From Deltaproteobacteria bacterium (GTDB lineage: Bacteria > Desulfobacterota > Desulfobacteria > Desulfobacterales > Desulfatirhabdiaceae), in NCBI GenBank assembly GCA_021778975.1, contig JAJYBO010000174.1, positions 1 through 6,335 on the forward strand: 6,335 bases of DNA, in the 5' to 3' direction. Positions 6,168 to 6,335 of this stretch are shown one piece after another (the stretch's first letter is position 1; each line of letters begins with the position of its first letter). The notes under the pieces are model-generated. The model was not told the DNA's origin and made no database searches. It worked only from the letters and a program-made list of their open reading frames with translations. The position numbers and the translations under genes were made by a program.

Positions 6168-6233
6168 CACCCCGTGCTGAGCGGAGAATTCCCCTCCTTT
6201 GGAGGGGTGGCAGGCGAAGCCTGACGGGGTGGT
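6168..6233. repeat. Compact structured repeat: two hairpins inside an outer stem, directly before a DUF559 gene
   Basis: An outer stem CACCCCGT (6168-6175) / ACGGGGTG (6224-6231) encloses two perfect hairpins: CCCCTCC-TTT-GGAGGGG (6191-6207) and CAGGC-GAA-GCCTG (6211-6223). The second hairpin abuts the right arm of the outer stem. Together they would fold as a three-way junction in single-stranded DNA or RNA. It ends 4 bp before the ATG of the downstream gene, so it also forms that gene's 5' untranslated region. I recall near-identical repeats, often next to DUF559 genes, in several bacterial genomes. That is memory, not a search result. Confidence 0.75.
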
Positions 6234-6237
6234 GATC

Positions 6238-6335
6238 ATGCGCAAAACGACTCGCTACATGTCCCTGCCATACAACCCGGCGCTTAAACAACACGTCAGA
6301 GAATTACGCCGTGCGGGCAATTTGGCTGAGGTTTT
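6238..6335 (+). CDS. DUF559-family endonuclease-like protein, N-terminus only, cut by the window edge
   Basis: ATG at 6238 opens a frame of 32 complete codons that runs off the right edge. The visible product includes 'RYMSLPYNPALKQHVREL' (6-23) and 'RRAGNLAEV' (24-32), which match the conserved start of DUF559 proteins as I know them ('LPYNPALK..ARELR..GNLAE'). DUF559 domains are related to the Vsr/PD-(D/E)XK nuclease fold. The catalytic part would lie beyond the edge and cannot be checked. An alternative start is the ATG at 6259 (residue 8). There is no clear Shine-Dalgarno beyond GGGGTGG at the end of the structured repeat. The gene directly follows that repeat, a pairing that may be functional. 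Confidence 0.75.
   Translation, partial: MRKTTRYMSLPYNPALKQHVRELRRAGNLAEV

Noticed and set aside
5913..6224. 103-codon plus-strand ORF
   Set aside because: It runs through the tRNA-Sec gene, its terminator and the structured repeat, so its openness is incidental.
1..6335. CRISPR array, complete insertion sequence, phage genes or rRNA
   Set aside because: No regularly spaced direct repeats, transposase, integrase, phage structural genes or rRNA sequence could be seen on either strand.

Overview
This window looks like chromosomal DNA from an anaerobic, selenocysteine-using bacterium, most likely a sulfate reducer of the Desulfobacterota (Desulfobacterales-like). That assignment is inference. 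It rests on a full-length HdrA-type iron-sulfur flavoprotein, a bacterial-type selenocysteine tRNA, and a short inverted-repeat element whose ends (GTAAAAAGT/ACTTTTTAC) resemble repeats I recall from that group. No 16S or other decisive marker is present.

Layout, left to right. (1) Positions 1-378, minus strand: the N-terminal 126 residues of a sigma-70 family factor (ECF-like region 2), running off the left edge and clearly more AT-rich than its neighbours. (2) Positions 397-515: a MITE-like imperfect inverted repeat between this gene and the operon. (3) Positions 5620-537, minus strand: a tight four-gene operon, read right to left: a YajD-type HNH nuclease, the E2 subunit of 2-oxoglutarate dehydrogenase (odhB/sucB), dihydrolipoamide dehydrogenase E3 (lpd), and an HdrA-like protein. 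Gaps are 11, 3 and 24 bp. (4) Positions 5621-5951: an intergenic region with a good minus-strand promoter candidate for the operon, a plus-strand promoter candidate for the tRNA, and a dubious 47-codon ORF. (5) Positions 5952-6049, plus strand: tRNA-Sec (selC, anticodon UCA, encoded CCA), followed by a strong intrinsic terminator. (6) Positions 6168-6233: a compact repeat with two hairpins closed by an outer stem. It lies immediately before the start of a DUF559-family endonuclease-like gene cut by the right edge.

How the genes fit together. E2 and E3 are the acyl-transfer and lipoamide-reoxidising parts of a 2-oxoacid dehydrogenase complex, and E3 would deliver NADH. E1 is not in the window. 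The HdrA-like protein is a flavin and multi-[4Fe-4S] electron-transfer protein, and HdrA proteins normally work in electron-bifurcating or -confurcating complexes. Its place as the last gene of an E2-E3 operon, without hdrB or hdrC here, suggests a link between 2-oxoglutarate oxidation and the ferredoxin/NAD(H) or thiol-disulfide pools. That link is a hypothesis from context only. The right end (selC, terminator, structured repeat, DUF559) looks like an accessory junction. selC is a known integration site for genomic islands, but no integrase or att duplication is visible here.
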